Source of the DNA: Flavicella sp965243265 | Lineage (GTDB): Bacteria; Bacteroidota; Bacteroidia; Flavobacteriales; Flavobacteriaceae | Direction of reading: 5' to 3' | Length of the DNA: 64,000 bases | Assembly: GCA_965243265.1 (NCBI GenBank) | Contig: CBDEUL010000007.1 | Span: forward strand, 32,832 to 96,831 | Shown: piece by piece, positions 8,901 to 17,189 of the stretch | Layout: the number at the start of each line of letters is the position of its first letter | How positions within the stretch are numbered: the stretch's first letter is position 1 | Program-made: the position numbers and the translations under genes | Notes under the pieces: generated by a model | The model's database searches: none | Told to the model about the DNA's origin: nothing | The model's input: the letters and a program-made list of their open reading frames with translations, nothing else

Positions 8901-9833
8901 ATGAACGAAGGATTATACGCTAAATTCAACACCTCTAAAGGTGAAATATTGGTTAATTTAACATTTGAAAAAACTCCTGGAACTGTAGGTAACTTTGTTG
9001 CTTTGGCAGAAGGAACTATGGAAAACGATGCTAAACCTCAAGGAACACCTTATTACGATGGTTTAAAATTCCACAGAGTTATTGCTGACTTTATGATTCA
9101 AGGAGGATGTCCTCTTGGAACTGGAACTGGAAGCCCTGGATACAGCTTTGAAGATGAATTTCACCCAGAATTAAAACATGACAAACCTGGTGTATTGTCT
9201 ATGGCAAACTCTGGACCTGCTTCTAACGGAAGTCAATTCTTTATTACACACGTAGAAACTCCTTGGTTAGATAATAAGCATACTGTATTTGGAAATGTTG
9301 TTGAAGGACAAGATATCGTTGATGCTATTGCTCAAGACGATACAATTGATAGTTTGGAAATTGTACGTGTAGGTGCAGCTGCTGAAGCATTCAATGCTAT
9401 TGAAGCTTTTAGAACTTTTGAAGGAGCTAGAGAGCAACGTATTGCTGAAGCTAAAGCTGCTCAAAAAGCTCAATTAGATGAAGTTGCTGCTGGATACGAC
9501 GAAACTCCAAGCGGATTACGTTATAAAATATTAGAAGCTGGTAACGGAGAAAAAGCTACAAAAGGAGCTGGTGTATCTGTTCATTATAAAGGCCAATTAT
9601 TAGACGGTACTGTATTCGATTCTTCTTATAAAAGAAAACAACCTATTGATTTTACTATCGGTGTTGGACAAGTTATTAGAGGATGGGACGAAGGTATTCA
9701 ATTATTAAATGTTGGAGACAAGGCTCGTTTGGTTATTCCTTCTGACTTAGCTTATGGTGCTAACGGTGCTGGTGGAGTTATTCCTCCTAATGCTACTTTA
9801 ATTTTTGATGTTGAATTGGTAGCTGTAAACTAA
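8901..9833 (+). CDS. Dual-family immunophilin: cyclophilin-FKBP fusion peptidylprolyl isomerase
   Basis: A 310-residue protein with two different prolyl isomerase domains in one chain. Residues about 1-160 are a cyclophilin domain (GLKFHRVIADFMIQGG; NGSQFFITHVETPWLDNKHTVFG). A charged, alanine-rich linker (about 165-195) precedes an FKBP domain to the C-terminus (GVSVHYKGQLLDGTVFDSSY; GVGQVIRGWDEGIQLL; ending PPNATLIFDVELV). Both accelerate cis-trans isomerisation at proline, probably as a chaperone. No signal peptide is seen, so it is predicted cytoplasmic. The order cyclophilin then FKBP matches the dual-family immunophilins described from Flavobacterium. Monocistronic. Confidence 0.95.
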   Translation: MNEGLYAKFNTSKGEILVNLTFEKTPGTVGNFVALAEGTMENDAKPQGTPYYDGLKFHRVIADFMIQGGCPLGTGTGSPGYSFEDEFHPELKHDKPGVLSMANSGPASNGSQFFITHVETPWLDNKHTVFGNVVEGQDIVDAIAQDDTIDSLEIVRVGAAAEAFNAIEAFRTFEGAREQRIAEAKAAQKAQLDEVAAGYDETPSGLRYKILEAGNGEKATKGAGVSVHYKGQLLDGTVFDSSYKRKQPIDFTIGVGQVIRGWDEGIQLLNVGDKARLVIPSDLAYGANGAGGVIPPNATLIFDVELVAVN

Positions 9834-9856
9834 TTTTACTTCAAAATATCATATAT

Positions 9857-9886
9857 AAAAGACCATCCTAGAGATGGTCTTTTTGT
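9857..9886 (+). terminator. Rho-independent terminator after the immunophilin gene
   Basis: AAAAGACCATC pairs with GATGGTCTTTT around a 5-nt loop, followed by T-rich sequence. Confidence 0.85.
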
Positions 9887-10028
9887 TTCTACAAAAAAAA
9901 ATATAAACTCTTAAAACCTTCCCTACTCTTTTATTCTCTTATAAATCAATAAAATTGAAACACCATGAAAGCTACCATTCTCACTAACAATTAGTTAAAA
10001 AAAAGTTGTAAAAAAACAGCATTTTACC

Positions 10029-10058
10029 TTGTAAAAACAAAGATATCTATTATCTTTG
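10029..10058 (+). promoter_or_regulatory. Promoter of tRNA-Gly
   Basis: TTG at 10029-10031, a 19-nt spacer, then TATCTTTG at 10051-10058, ending 14 nt before the tRNA 5' end. Confidence 0.7.
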
Positions 10059-10072
10059 CATAGCAATACCAT

Positions 10073-10145
10073 GCGAAAGTAGCTCAGTTGGTAGAGCGTC
10101 AGCCTTCCAAGCTGAATGTCGCCGGTTCGAACCCGGTCTTTCGCT
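10073..10145 (+). tRNA. tRNA-Gly (TCC)
   Basis: A 73-nt cloverleaf with a perfect acceptor stem (GCGAAAG / CTTTCGC). The anticodon loop CTTCCAA sits on the stem TCAGC/GCTGA, giving anticodon TCC. CCA is not encoded. It stands alone with its own promoter and terminator. Confidence 0.97.
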
Positions 10146-10178
10146 CAAAAAGCTCCATATTTTATGGAGCTTTTTTTA
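10146..10178 (+). terminator. Terminator of tRNA-Gly
   Basis: AAAGCTCCATA pairs with TATGGAGCTTT across a short T loop and ends in a T7 tract. Confidence 0.85.
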
Positions 10179-10227
10179 TACTCCAATCTTACATCAAATA
10201 ACTAGACCAAACTCAATAAAAACAAAA

Positions 10228-10254
10228 AAGGTAGCAACCAAAAATTGCTACCTT
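10228..10254 (-). terminator. Terminator of the DUF1566-repeat gene
   Basis: On the minus strand GGTAGCAA / TTGCTACC (10230-10237 with 10245-10252) is followed by a T-rich tract, just past the stop at 10288. Confidence 0.8.
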
Positions 10255-10287
10255 CTACCTACCTCTTTTATAATGGATTAAATTCTT

Positions 10288-13200
10288 TTAAAAATATCTT
10301 ACAGGTCTAACCTTATTAGAGGACCCCTTGTGTATTTTAAACTTCTCTCCAACTCCCATATGCAGCACATAAGCATATGCTTTATTAACTTGTTCCCCTT
10401 CTTTATCACTATACTGAGTTGAACTCCAATAAACTCCTGTATTAGAATCCGTATCTAACTTTAACTGACTAGCCATTTGCCTTTGATTAAATAAATACTT
10501 TAACTCCCCGATACTTGGTAAAAACCACTCCCCTTTATCACTTCTATCAGGAACAGCAGAATAAACTGCTGCTAAACCTGCTGCTGAATCAGAAGAAGTA
10601 CAACCTGCTTGAAGAATTGCTGTTGTATTAGCTTTTCCTCCAAACAAAGCAAATCTTGCTCCTGAAACAAACGTAGATACACACCCCCAATTTGCCAATG
10701 TACTTAAATCTTCTTTTGCTACAATAATTCCATGTTTTCCATTACTCTCTAAGAAATAGACAACTCCACCTAAATACTCTTCTCCTATAACAAATTTAGA
10801 AGTCGTAAACGAAATTTGCTTTCCATATGTGACTACATCTCCATTTTTAGCATAAGGAACTATATAATATTCCGTATTTGCTTCTAAGTCTTTTAGCGAC
10901 AGAATTGTTGTTTCCAAAGTAGCTGAAGCTGTTAGTACAGCATCACTTACTGTTGGATTTTCTGTTGTACCATAACAAATCCCTTTCTCTGTAATAGAAC
11001 TCCCTCCTTTAGATTCTATAGTCACCCCAATTTTTGCTGATTGACGTGTAATAACCCCCATTTTAACAACTGATTCTATAACTGGAGCACTCTGTGTAGT
11101 AACATCATACATTTGAGTATTAAAAGTACCTGCTTTATTTGTTGCAACCGCCTGTATATAATATTTCTGGCTTGGTGACAAACCTTCTATTGTTACCGTA
11201 AAGCTACTATCTTCTCCCAAACTAACTGATTGCTTAGCTCCTAATTTTATCGTTGTTCCGTAAGACAAAGACACCGTAGTTGCTTTATCTTGCCCATTAT
11301 CTACCAACTCTCCTTCTACAGTAACAACACCTGCTCCTATAGCTTTTAATTTAGTGATTTTTACTTTTCCTTTTTCATGAGATACTGTTACCCCCCAAGG
11401 CTCACTATAAGATATTCCTTCCTCATTTTCTACATAAGCCCTCAGGTTGTATTCTTTATCTGCTGTTAGACCTGAAAATACCCCTCTATATTTACTATCT
11501 CCTACAGCTACTCCTTCATTTAATTGAGTTCCTTTTCCTATTTCTGGGTAATCTTCTGTTCCAATAACAAAACCTTTGTCTGAAACTGTACCTCCTCCAT
11601 TTGATACTATCTCTGCATCTGCAACTAAACTAAATTTTCCTAAATACATCACCTCTAAAATTTTAACCTCTGGGAGTACTGCCTCTGTTGTAAAAGTAAT
11701 TAGATTCCCATAAGACAGTCCTATTGTGTTTTTAGCAAACGCTCTTGCATAATATTTGGTTCCTGGCTTTAATCCTTTTACTACAGCTGTAAATCGTCTA
11801 TCTAAAGAATCCATCGTTACATTAGCTACTATAACTCCATCATCTACTGTAGGGTTTGGACTTAAACCATAGCAAATTCCTGTTTCTTTTGTTAAGGCTC
11901 CTCCATTATTAACTAACATTCCCATACAATCAGCTCCGTGGGCATTCAAGTTTGTTACCTCCAATTCTGTAGATACCTCTGCTACACTAGCTTTTGAAAA
12001 ATACCTTGCCGGACGCACTCCTTGATTTGTACTTCTAGGCGCATCAATCCTACCTCCCAAATTATCAAACGTAATCCCTGGAACGGGTATTACTGGTGGA
12101 TTTCTATAATATTTTGGATCACCACAAAGAACATTTGTTGAACTCCAATAAGTTGTTCCACTAGCAAAATCTCCCAATCCTCTTCTAAACACATTTAAAT
12201 AAATTGCTCGTAATTCATCAATAGATGGTAAAAACCAATCGTCATAACCATACTCTTTAATTCCCATATCATAATAACAAACATACTGCGCTCCTCCTCC
12301 ACAAATTCGTGCTATTTGTCTTGTATTTGTAGCTCCTGTACCTATAGCTGTACCTGTTGCTCCATACTTATTGTATTGCTGAGGAGGTCTTCCACACCCC
12401 CAATATGCAGGTTTTTGATCTGAAGAAGCTATTACCATTCCACTTCCATCAGTTGTATTCAAGTATGCAATCAATCCTCCTTGGTATTTTTTACCATATA
12501 AAAGTGCCAATCTGTTTGGATTCTTTAAATATATTTGAAAAGGCGTTATCCCTCCATTTAATTGCTCTTGAATTGTTGGGCTAAAACCAAACGAGCGAAC
12601 TGCTACTACTGCATATTCATTTGTTTTTGGAACTTTTGCTACATACTCAGTAGCTGAACCATTATCTCCATACAGTTCTCTAGAAGCCTCTGCCTCTGTT
12701 GATGAAACTTCTGTAGAAGTCCAATACATGGTTAACGAATAATTGCCTCCGCTACTTTTTTCCATCCAGTTTTTATAAACTTTAGAAAACTCATCTACAC
12801 TAGGCAAACTCCAATCTGTATATCCTCCTAACTTTAACTCTCTACACCAATTTGCTGCAAAATCGCCCTTTGTTCCTAACCCCTCTAGAATAGCTGTTGT
12901 ATTTTCATTTCCTGTACCTACAACACTCCCTGAAGCGTTTAATAAAGATTCATTTCCGTTAACAGTCCAAGGAACTGTAGCTTCATATGCTTTTAAAGCA
13001 TTTGCTTCTTCTTGTGGTACACCTGCACCATCTCCCATAATAACATAAGAAGAACCTGTAGGCGGATTGTATTCTTGTGTTTCTTCATTAAAAGTCCTTA
13101 CATAAGTAGTTACTTTATACAAATCTCTTGGACTGACAATTAAACCAGAACCTTCATTCACATCTAAATATGCTATAATACCTCCTTGGTATTGTTTTCC

Positions 13201-13338
13201 ATACAACGAGTCTAAAGAAATGTTTGTGGCATAAATATCATAAGGTGTTTCTCCTGAATCTAAACGTTGTTGTACATTTTGCCCCCAAAAAACAAAAGAC
13301 ATTAAGGTTAATAAAATAGAAATAGTATTTTTTTTCAT
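10288..13338 (-). CDS. Large secreted protein with three DUF1566/Lcl-like domains and Fn3-like repeats
   Basis: A 1016-residue exported protein with signal peptide MKKNTISILLTLMSFVFWGQ. Two related N-terminal units (about 20-250 and 251-455) share QxxLxxGxTPxxIY, YGKxYQGGxIAYL and a DUF1566-type core (DWFLPSIDELRAIY, YWSST). About 456-860 holds roughly four Fn3-like beta-sandwich repeats (GTKYYARAFAKNTIGLSYG; EYNLRAYVENEEG; KYYIQAVATNKAG; EYYIVPYAKNG). A third DUF1566-like domain ends the protein (GEWFLPSIGELKYLF, VRPVRYF). DUF1566 occurs in Lcl-type adhesins, so a surface or adhesive role is plausible but unproven. I see no type IX C-terminal sorting domain. A TATATTCG box lies upstream and a terminator downstream. 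Confidence 0.8.
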   Translation of the reverse strand: MKKNTISILLTLMSFVFWGQNVQQRLDSGETPYDIYATNISLDSLYGKQYQGGIIAYLDVNEGSGLIVSPRDLYKVTTYVRTFNEETQEYNPPTGSSYVIMGDGAGVPQEEANALKAYEATVPWTVNGNESLLNASGSVVGTGNENTTAILEGLGTKGDFAANWCRELKLGGYTDWSLPSVDEFSKVYKNWMEKSSGGNYSLTMYWTSTEVSSTEAEASRELYGDNGSATEYVAKVPKTNEYAVVAVRSFGFSPTIQEQLNGGITPFQIYLKNPNRLALLYGKKYQGGLIAYLNTTDGSGMVIASSDQKPAYWGCGRPPQQYNKYGATGTAIGTGATNTRQIARICGGGAQYVCYYDMGIKEYGYDDWFLPSIDELRAIYLNVFRRGLGDFASGTTYWSSTNVLCGDPKYYRNPPVIPVPGITFDNLGGRIDAPRSTNQGVRPARYFSKASVAEVSTELEVTNLNAHGADCMGMLVNNGGALTKETGICYGLSPNPTVDDGVIVANVTMDSLDRRFTAVVKGLKPGTKYYARAFAKNTIGLSYGNLITFTTEAVLPEVKILEVMYLGKFSLVADAEIVSNGGGTVSDKGFVIGTEDYPEIGKGTQLNEGVAVGDSKYRGVFSGLTADKEYNLRAYVENEEGISYSEPWGVTVSHEKGKVKITKLKAIGAGVVTVEGELVDNGQDKATTVSLSYGTTIKLGAKQSVSLGEDSSFTVTIEGLSPSQKYYIQAVATNKAGTFNTQMYDVTTQSAPVIESVVKMGVITRQSAKIGVTIESKGGSSITEKGICYGTTENPTVSDAVLTASATLETTILSLKDLEANTEYYIVPYAKNGDVVTYGKQISFTTSKFVIGEEYLGGVVYFLESNGKHGIIVAKEDLSTLANWGCVSTFVSGARFALFGGKANTTAILQAGCTSSDSAAGLAAVYSAVPDRSDKGEWFLPSIGELKYLFNQRQMASQLKLDTDSNTGVYWSSTQYSDKEGEQVNKAYAYVLHMGVGEKFKIHKGSSNKVRPVRYF

Positions 13339-13371
13339 ATTGCTTTATTAATTTATTGCTACGAATATAGC

Positions 13372-13379
13372 AAACTAAC
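13372..13379 (-). promoter_or_regulatory. Promoter of the DUF1566-repeat gene
   Basis: The minus strand reads TATATTCG, one mismatch from TAnnTTTG, about 34 nt before the ATG. Confidence 0.4.
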
Positions 13380-13468
13380 TTTGATTTTAGTTTTATCTCC
13401 CAACGGGCAGACACTCCTATAAAATATTTTCAACTAGATTTTTTCTGAAAATAGTAGACAAAAAAAAA

Positions 13469-13492
13469 CCCACATTAGAAATGTGGGTTTTT
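13469..13492 (-). terminator. Terminator of the tRNA Lys-Tyr-Lys cluster
   Basis: CCCACAT / ATGTGGG hairpin; on the minus strand it is followed by a long T-run directly after tRNA-Lys. Confidence 0.85.
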
Positions 13493-13493
13493 G

Positions 13494-13566
13494 TGACCGG
13501 GCTGGGGCTCGAACCCAGGACCCTCTCCTTAAAAGGGAGATGCTCTACCAACTGAGCTACCAGGTC
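13494..13566 (-). tRNA. tRNA-Lys (TTT), copy 2
   Basis: A 73-nt cloverleaf with anticodon loop CTTTTAA (anticodon TTT) on the stem TCTCC/GGAGA. It is identical to the copy at 13712. The acceptor (GACCTGG / CCCGGTC) has one U-C mismatch at positions 5 and 68. Last gene of a three-tRNA transcript. Confidence 0.95.
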
Positions 13567-13589
13567 GGTACTAAAACAAAGAAATATTG

Positions 13590-13670
<81 letters not shown>

Positions 13671-13711
13671 AATATTTCAATAAAAAGGAAAATCTACTTT
13701 CGTAAACTTAG

Positions 13712-13784
13712 TGACCGGGCTGGGGCTCGAACCCAGGACCCTCTCCTTAAAAGGGAGATGCTCTACCAACTGAGCTACCAGGTC
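13712..13784 (-). tRNA. tRNA-Lys (TTT), copy 1
   Basis: First gene of the cluster, identical in sequence to the copy at 13494 and with the same acceptor mismatch. Confidence 0.95.
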
Positions 13785-13808
13785 ATTATTCCTTTGTTTT
13801 AGCGGGTG

Positions 13809-13839
13809 CAAATATAGAACCTTATTCCAATCAAAACAA
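13809..13839 (-). promoter_or_regulatory. Promoter of the tRNA Lys-Tyr-Lys cluster
   Basis: On the minus strand TTG (13837-13839), a 20-nt spacer and TATATTTG (13809-13816) are followed by GCACCCGCT, the same downstream sequence seen at the rRNA promoter. Confidence 0.75.
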
Positions 13840-13847
13840 ATTTTTTT

Positions 13848-14615
13848 TCAATTTATTTCATTTAAATAAGCTTCTCTTACCTTCTTAAATAAATTAGAAC
13901 TGTAAACAAAATCCACAACAGATTCATTATCAGTTTTAAAGATCTCTTTACTGCTTCCTTCCCATGCTTTTAAACCATTTTTTAAAAAAATAATTTTTTC
14001 TCCAATCTCCATTACAGAATTCATATCATGGGTATTTATAACAGTTGTTATTTGAAACTCTTCTGTAATTTCTTGAATTAAATTATCTATTACAATGGCT
14101 GTCTTAGGATCTAATCCCGAATTGGGTTCGTCACAAAATAAATACTTTGGATTCATTACGATTGCTCTTGCAATGGCCACACGCTTTTGCATTCCTCCTG
14201 AAAGTTCTGCAGGAAACTTTTCATTTGCGTTTTTTAGGTTCACACGTTTCAAAACAACATTTACCCTATCTAACATTTCCTCTTTACTTTGTTTTGTAAA
14301 CATTTTTAAAGGAAACATTACATTTTCTTCTACCGTTAATGAGTCAAACAATGCACTTCCTTGAAAAACCATTCCAATATCTTGTCGCAATTGCCTTTTT
14401 TCTCTTTCATCAAAATCTTTGCTAATTTTTCCATCAAAAGCTATTACTCCTCCATTTGGTATATGCAAGCCTAATAAGCTTTTTAGAAAAACTGTTTTAC
14501 CTGAACCACTTTGCCCAATTATCAAACTTGTTTTTCCTCTTTCAAAAGTAGCATCAATCCCTTTTAAAACTTTTGCTTCTCCAAAACTTTTTTCTAATCC
14601 TTTTACTTCAATCAT
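13848..14615 (-). CDS. MlaF-like lipid-transport ABC ATPase
   Basis: A 255-residue ATP-binding subunit. Walker A is GQSGSGKT (about residue 34), the signature is LSGGMQKRVAIARA and Walker B is YLFCDEPNSGLDP, followed by the switch His in TTVINTHDMNS. The DEPNSGLDP form and the pairing with an MlaE-type permease place it in the Mla/Mce group that moves phospholipids between membranes. It starts directly after the permease gene (stop and start abut at 14615/14616), so the two are co-transcribed. No MCE-domain substrate-binding protein is next to them. Confidence 0.88.
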   Translation of the reverse strand: MIEVKGLEKSFGEAKVLKGIDATFERGKTSLIIGQSGSGKTVFLKSLLGLHIPNGGVIAFDGKISKDFDEREKRQLRQDIGMVFQGSALFDSLTVEENVMFPLKMFTKQSKEEMLDRVNVVLKRVNLKNANEKFPAELSGGMQKRVAIARAIVMNPKYLFCDEPNSGLDPKTAIVIDNLIQEITEEFQITTVINTHDMNSVMEIGEKIIFLKNGLKAWEGSSKEIFKTDNESVVDFVYSSNLFKKVREAYLNEIN

Positions 14616-15356
14616 CTACCCTAAAAGTGTTTGTGTTAAAAAATAATTCAATAATATAATAATCACACTTGTCCAAACTACAGCTTGTGTACTAGCTCTT
14701 CCTACTTCTAAGGCTCCTCCTTTTACATAGTAACCATGATAAGAAGGCACTGTAGCTATAACAAATGCAAAAACAAGTGATTTTATCAATGCGTATTGTA
14801 TTAAAAATGGATTAAAATCTAATTGAACTCCTCCTATATAATCTACTGAATGGAACAAACCTGTTAACACTCCTGCAACCCAACCTCCAAAAATGCCTAA
14901 AAACATGGCAACAATTACGATCAATGGATAAAAGAATACTGCTGCTATAACTTTGGGCAAAACTAAGTAACTAAGTGAATTGATTCCCATAACTTCTAAA
15001 GCATCTATTTGTTCCGTTACTCTCATTGTACCAATACTAGAGGTTATAAAAGAACCTACTTTTCCTGCTAAAATAATAGAAGCAAATGTGGGTGCAAACT
15101 CTAATATCATAGATCGCTTAGTAGCAAATCCTATCAGGTATTTAGGAATCAATGGACTGTCTACATTTAATGCTGTTTGAATGGCAACAACCCCACCTAC
15201 AAAAAATGCGATAAAAGAAACAATCCCTAAAGATTTCAGTCCTAAATCTTCTACTTCTCTAAACAAAGCTTCCACAAAAACTTTTCCTTTTTGAGGTTTT
15301 TTAAATACTTGTGAGAGCATCATAAAATACTTTCCAACATGTTCTATATAATTCAT
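14616..15356 (-). CDS. MlaE-family lipid-transport ABC permease
   Basis: A 246-residue integral membrane protein of the MlaE/PermE family. Family features are FFVGGVVAIQTALN, then GSFITSSIGTMRVTEQIDAL in the conserved coupling region, and about five hydrophobic segments to the C-terminus. It forms the membrane channel for the ATPase encoded immediately downstream. A TACTTTAG element, close to the TAnnTTTG consensus, lies upstream. Substrate is inferred from the family only. Confidence 0.9.
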   Translation of the reverse strand: MNYIEHVGKYFMMLSQVFKKPQKGKVFVEALFREVEDLGLKSLGIVSFIAFFVGGVVAIQTALNVDSPLIPKYLIGFATKRSMILEFAPTFASIILAGKVGSFITSSIGTMRVTEQIDALEVMGINSLSYLVLPKVIAAVFFYPLIVIVAMFLGIFGGWVAGVLTGLFHSVDYIGGVQLDFNPFLIQYALIKSLVFAFVIATVPSYHGYYVKGGALEVGRASTQAVVWTSVIIILLNYFLTQTLLG

Positions 15357-15459
15357 GTATATTTTATTAGTTTAACCGCTAAAGTATTAAATAATCTGAA
15401 ACAATTTTAATTGTCTTTTATTTAAAATACTCTTTTCAATTTTATTCAACTGATTTCAG

Positions 15460-15467
15460 TATGTTTG
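15460..15467 (+). promoter_or_regulatory. TAnnTTTG promoter of the PafA-like gene
   Basis: TATGTTTG lies 22 nt before the ATG at 15490. Confidence 0.6.
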
Positions 15468-15489
15468 ACTCTAAAATAGAGTTATCCTT

Positions 15490-17133
15490 ATGAAAAAAAC
15501 AATCCTTCTACTTAGCTTATTTATAGGTTTTATATATTACTTAAACTCACAAAATAAAGATAAAAAACCTCAACTTGTTGTAGGTGTAGTTATAGATCAA
15601 ATGCGCTACGATTACTTGATTCGGTTTTCTGAAAAATATGGTTCCAATGGGTTTAAAAAGCTTCTAAAAAACGGACATAACTTAGAAAACGTTCACTATA
15701 ACTATATTCCTACATACACTGCTGTAGGGCATGCTTCTATTTACACGGGTACTAGCCCTGAAAATCATGGAATTATAGGGAATGGCTGGTATGATAAATA
15801 TTTAAAAGAAAGTATTTATTGCGTTAGCGACCCTTCTTTTAATACCGTAGGGTCTAGTTCTAAAAATGGACAAAAATCTCCTTATAGACTTCAAACAACT
15901 ACGATAACAGACCAATTACGATTGGCACAAAATCTTAAAGGAAAAACAATTAGTATTGCTCTTAAAGATCGTTCTGCTATTTTACCAGGGGGTCATACCG
16001 CAAATGCTGCTTATTGGTTTGAAGGAGGTAATGAAGGGAAATTTATCACAAGTACTTTTTATATGGATACGCTTCCTAAATGGGTAAGAAATTTTAATAA
16101 AAATGGAAAAGCTAATTCCTATTTAAGCCAACCTTGGAACACCTATTACCCTATTGAAACTTATACAGAAAGTATTTCTGATAACAATTCATATGAAGGT
16201 ACTTTTAAGGGCGAAAATAAACCTGTATTTCCTCACAATTTACCTGAGCTTAGAAAAACGAACAACAATTATAGTTTACTAAAATCTGTTCCTTTTGGAA
16301 ATTCTATCATAACTGATTTTGCAATTGCTGCTTTAAAAGGTGAAAAATTAGGGGCTACTAAAAACCAAACTGATTTTTTAGCAATCAGCTACTCTAGTAC
16401 TGATTATGTTGGTCATAAATACGGTGTAGACTCTAAAGAAATTGAAGACACTTATATTAGAATGGACAAAGAAATAGAGCGTTTATTAGACTTCCTAGAT
16501 AATGAAATTGGTAAAAAGAACTATACTCTTTTTTTAACGGCAGATCATGCTGTTGCACAAACTCCCAATTATTTAAACTCTTTAAATATCCCTGGAGGTT
16601 ACTTTGACATGAAAGAGTTTACAAAATTTACTAAAAACTTAGTAAGAGAGAAATACAATTCAGAACAACTTATTGAAAAGGTTTCTAATTACCAGATTTT
16701 CTTAAATAAGACTGAGCTCAAAAAATTAAACTTAAAAAGTAAAGATGTAGAAAATTTTCTTGTTGAAGAATTGATTCTTTTTGACAATGTATACAAAGTA
16801 ACAACTGCACACATATTACAAAGTACCCAATTTAAAACTGGATTGCTTAGTTTGGTACAACAGGGTTACAATCAAAAATTATCTGGAGATGTGATTATCA
16901 TCCCCAAGCCTTCTGTTATTGGTAGTGGTAATAAAAAAACAGGTACAACACACGGTAGTGGTTACAGTTATGATACACATGTACCTTTAGTTTTTTATGG
17001 AAATGGTATTCATAAAGGTGTTTCTAAACAATATTATCCTATTATAGATATAGCTCCCACAATTGCAAACTTATTACAAGTTGAGTTTCCTAATGGTACA
17101 ACTGGTAAAATAATACAGGGTGTGTTAAAATAG
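15490..17133 (+). CDS. pafA: PafA-type alkaline phosphatase
   Basis: A 547-residue exported phosphomonoesterase of the alkaline phosphatase superfamily, PafA type. An N-terminal signal segment (MKKTILLLSLFIGFIYYLNSQ) precedes the metal site. Expected ligands are visible: D in VGVVIDQMRYD, the threonine nucleophile in the YIPTYTAVGHASIYTG region, SSTDYVGHKYG, FLTADHAV and the late histidine in GTTHGSGYSYDTH. PafA enzymes release phosphate from many monoesters in the periplasm and depend on Zn. No Pho-box-like motif was recognised. Function is well supported; the symbol is by family similarity. Confidence 0.85.
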   Translation: MKKTILLLSLFIGFIYYLNSQNKDKKPQLVVGVVIDQMRYDYLIRFSEKYGSNGFKKLLKNGHNLENVHYNYIPTYTAVGHASIYTGTSPENHGIIGNGWYDKYLKESIYCVSDPSFNTVGSSSKNGQKSPYRLQTTTITDQLRLAQNLKGKTISIALKDRSAILPGGHTANAAYWFEGGNEGKFITSTFYMDTLPKWVRNFNKNGKANSYLSQPWNTYYPIETYTESISDNNSYEGTFKGENKPVFPHNLPELRKTNNNYSLLKSVPFGNSIITDFAIAALKGEKLGATKNQTDFLAISYSSTDYVGHKYGVDSKEIEDTYIRMDKEIERLLDFLDNEIGKKNYTLFLTADHAVAQTPNYLNSLNIPGGYFDMKEFTKFTKNLVREKYNSEQLIEKVSNYQIFLNKTELKKLNLKSKDVENFLVEELILFDNVYKVTTAHILQSTQFKTGLLSLVQQGYNQKLSGDVIIIPKPSVIGSGNKKTGTTHGSGYSYDTHVPLVFYGNGIHKGVSKQYYPIIDIAPTIANLLQVEFPNGTTGKIIQGVLK

Positions 17134-17138
17134 ACACA

Positions 17139-17168
17139 AAAAAACCGAAGAAAATTTCTTCGGTTTTT
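17139..17168. terminator. Bidirectional terminator
   Basis: AAACCGAAG / CTTCGGTTT with an A-run on one side and a T-run on the other, between the convergent pafA-like and E2 genes. Confidence 0.85.
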
Positions 17169-17189
17169 TTATGTATTTACTTCTGTCAA

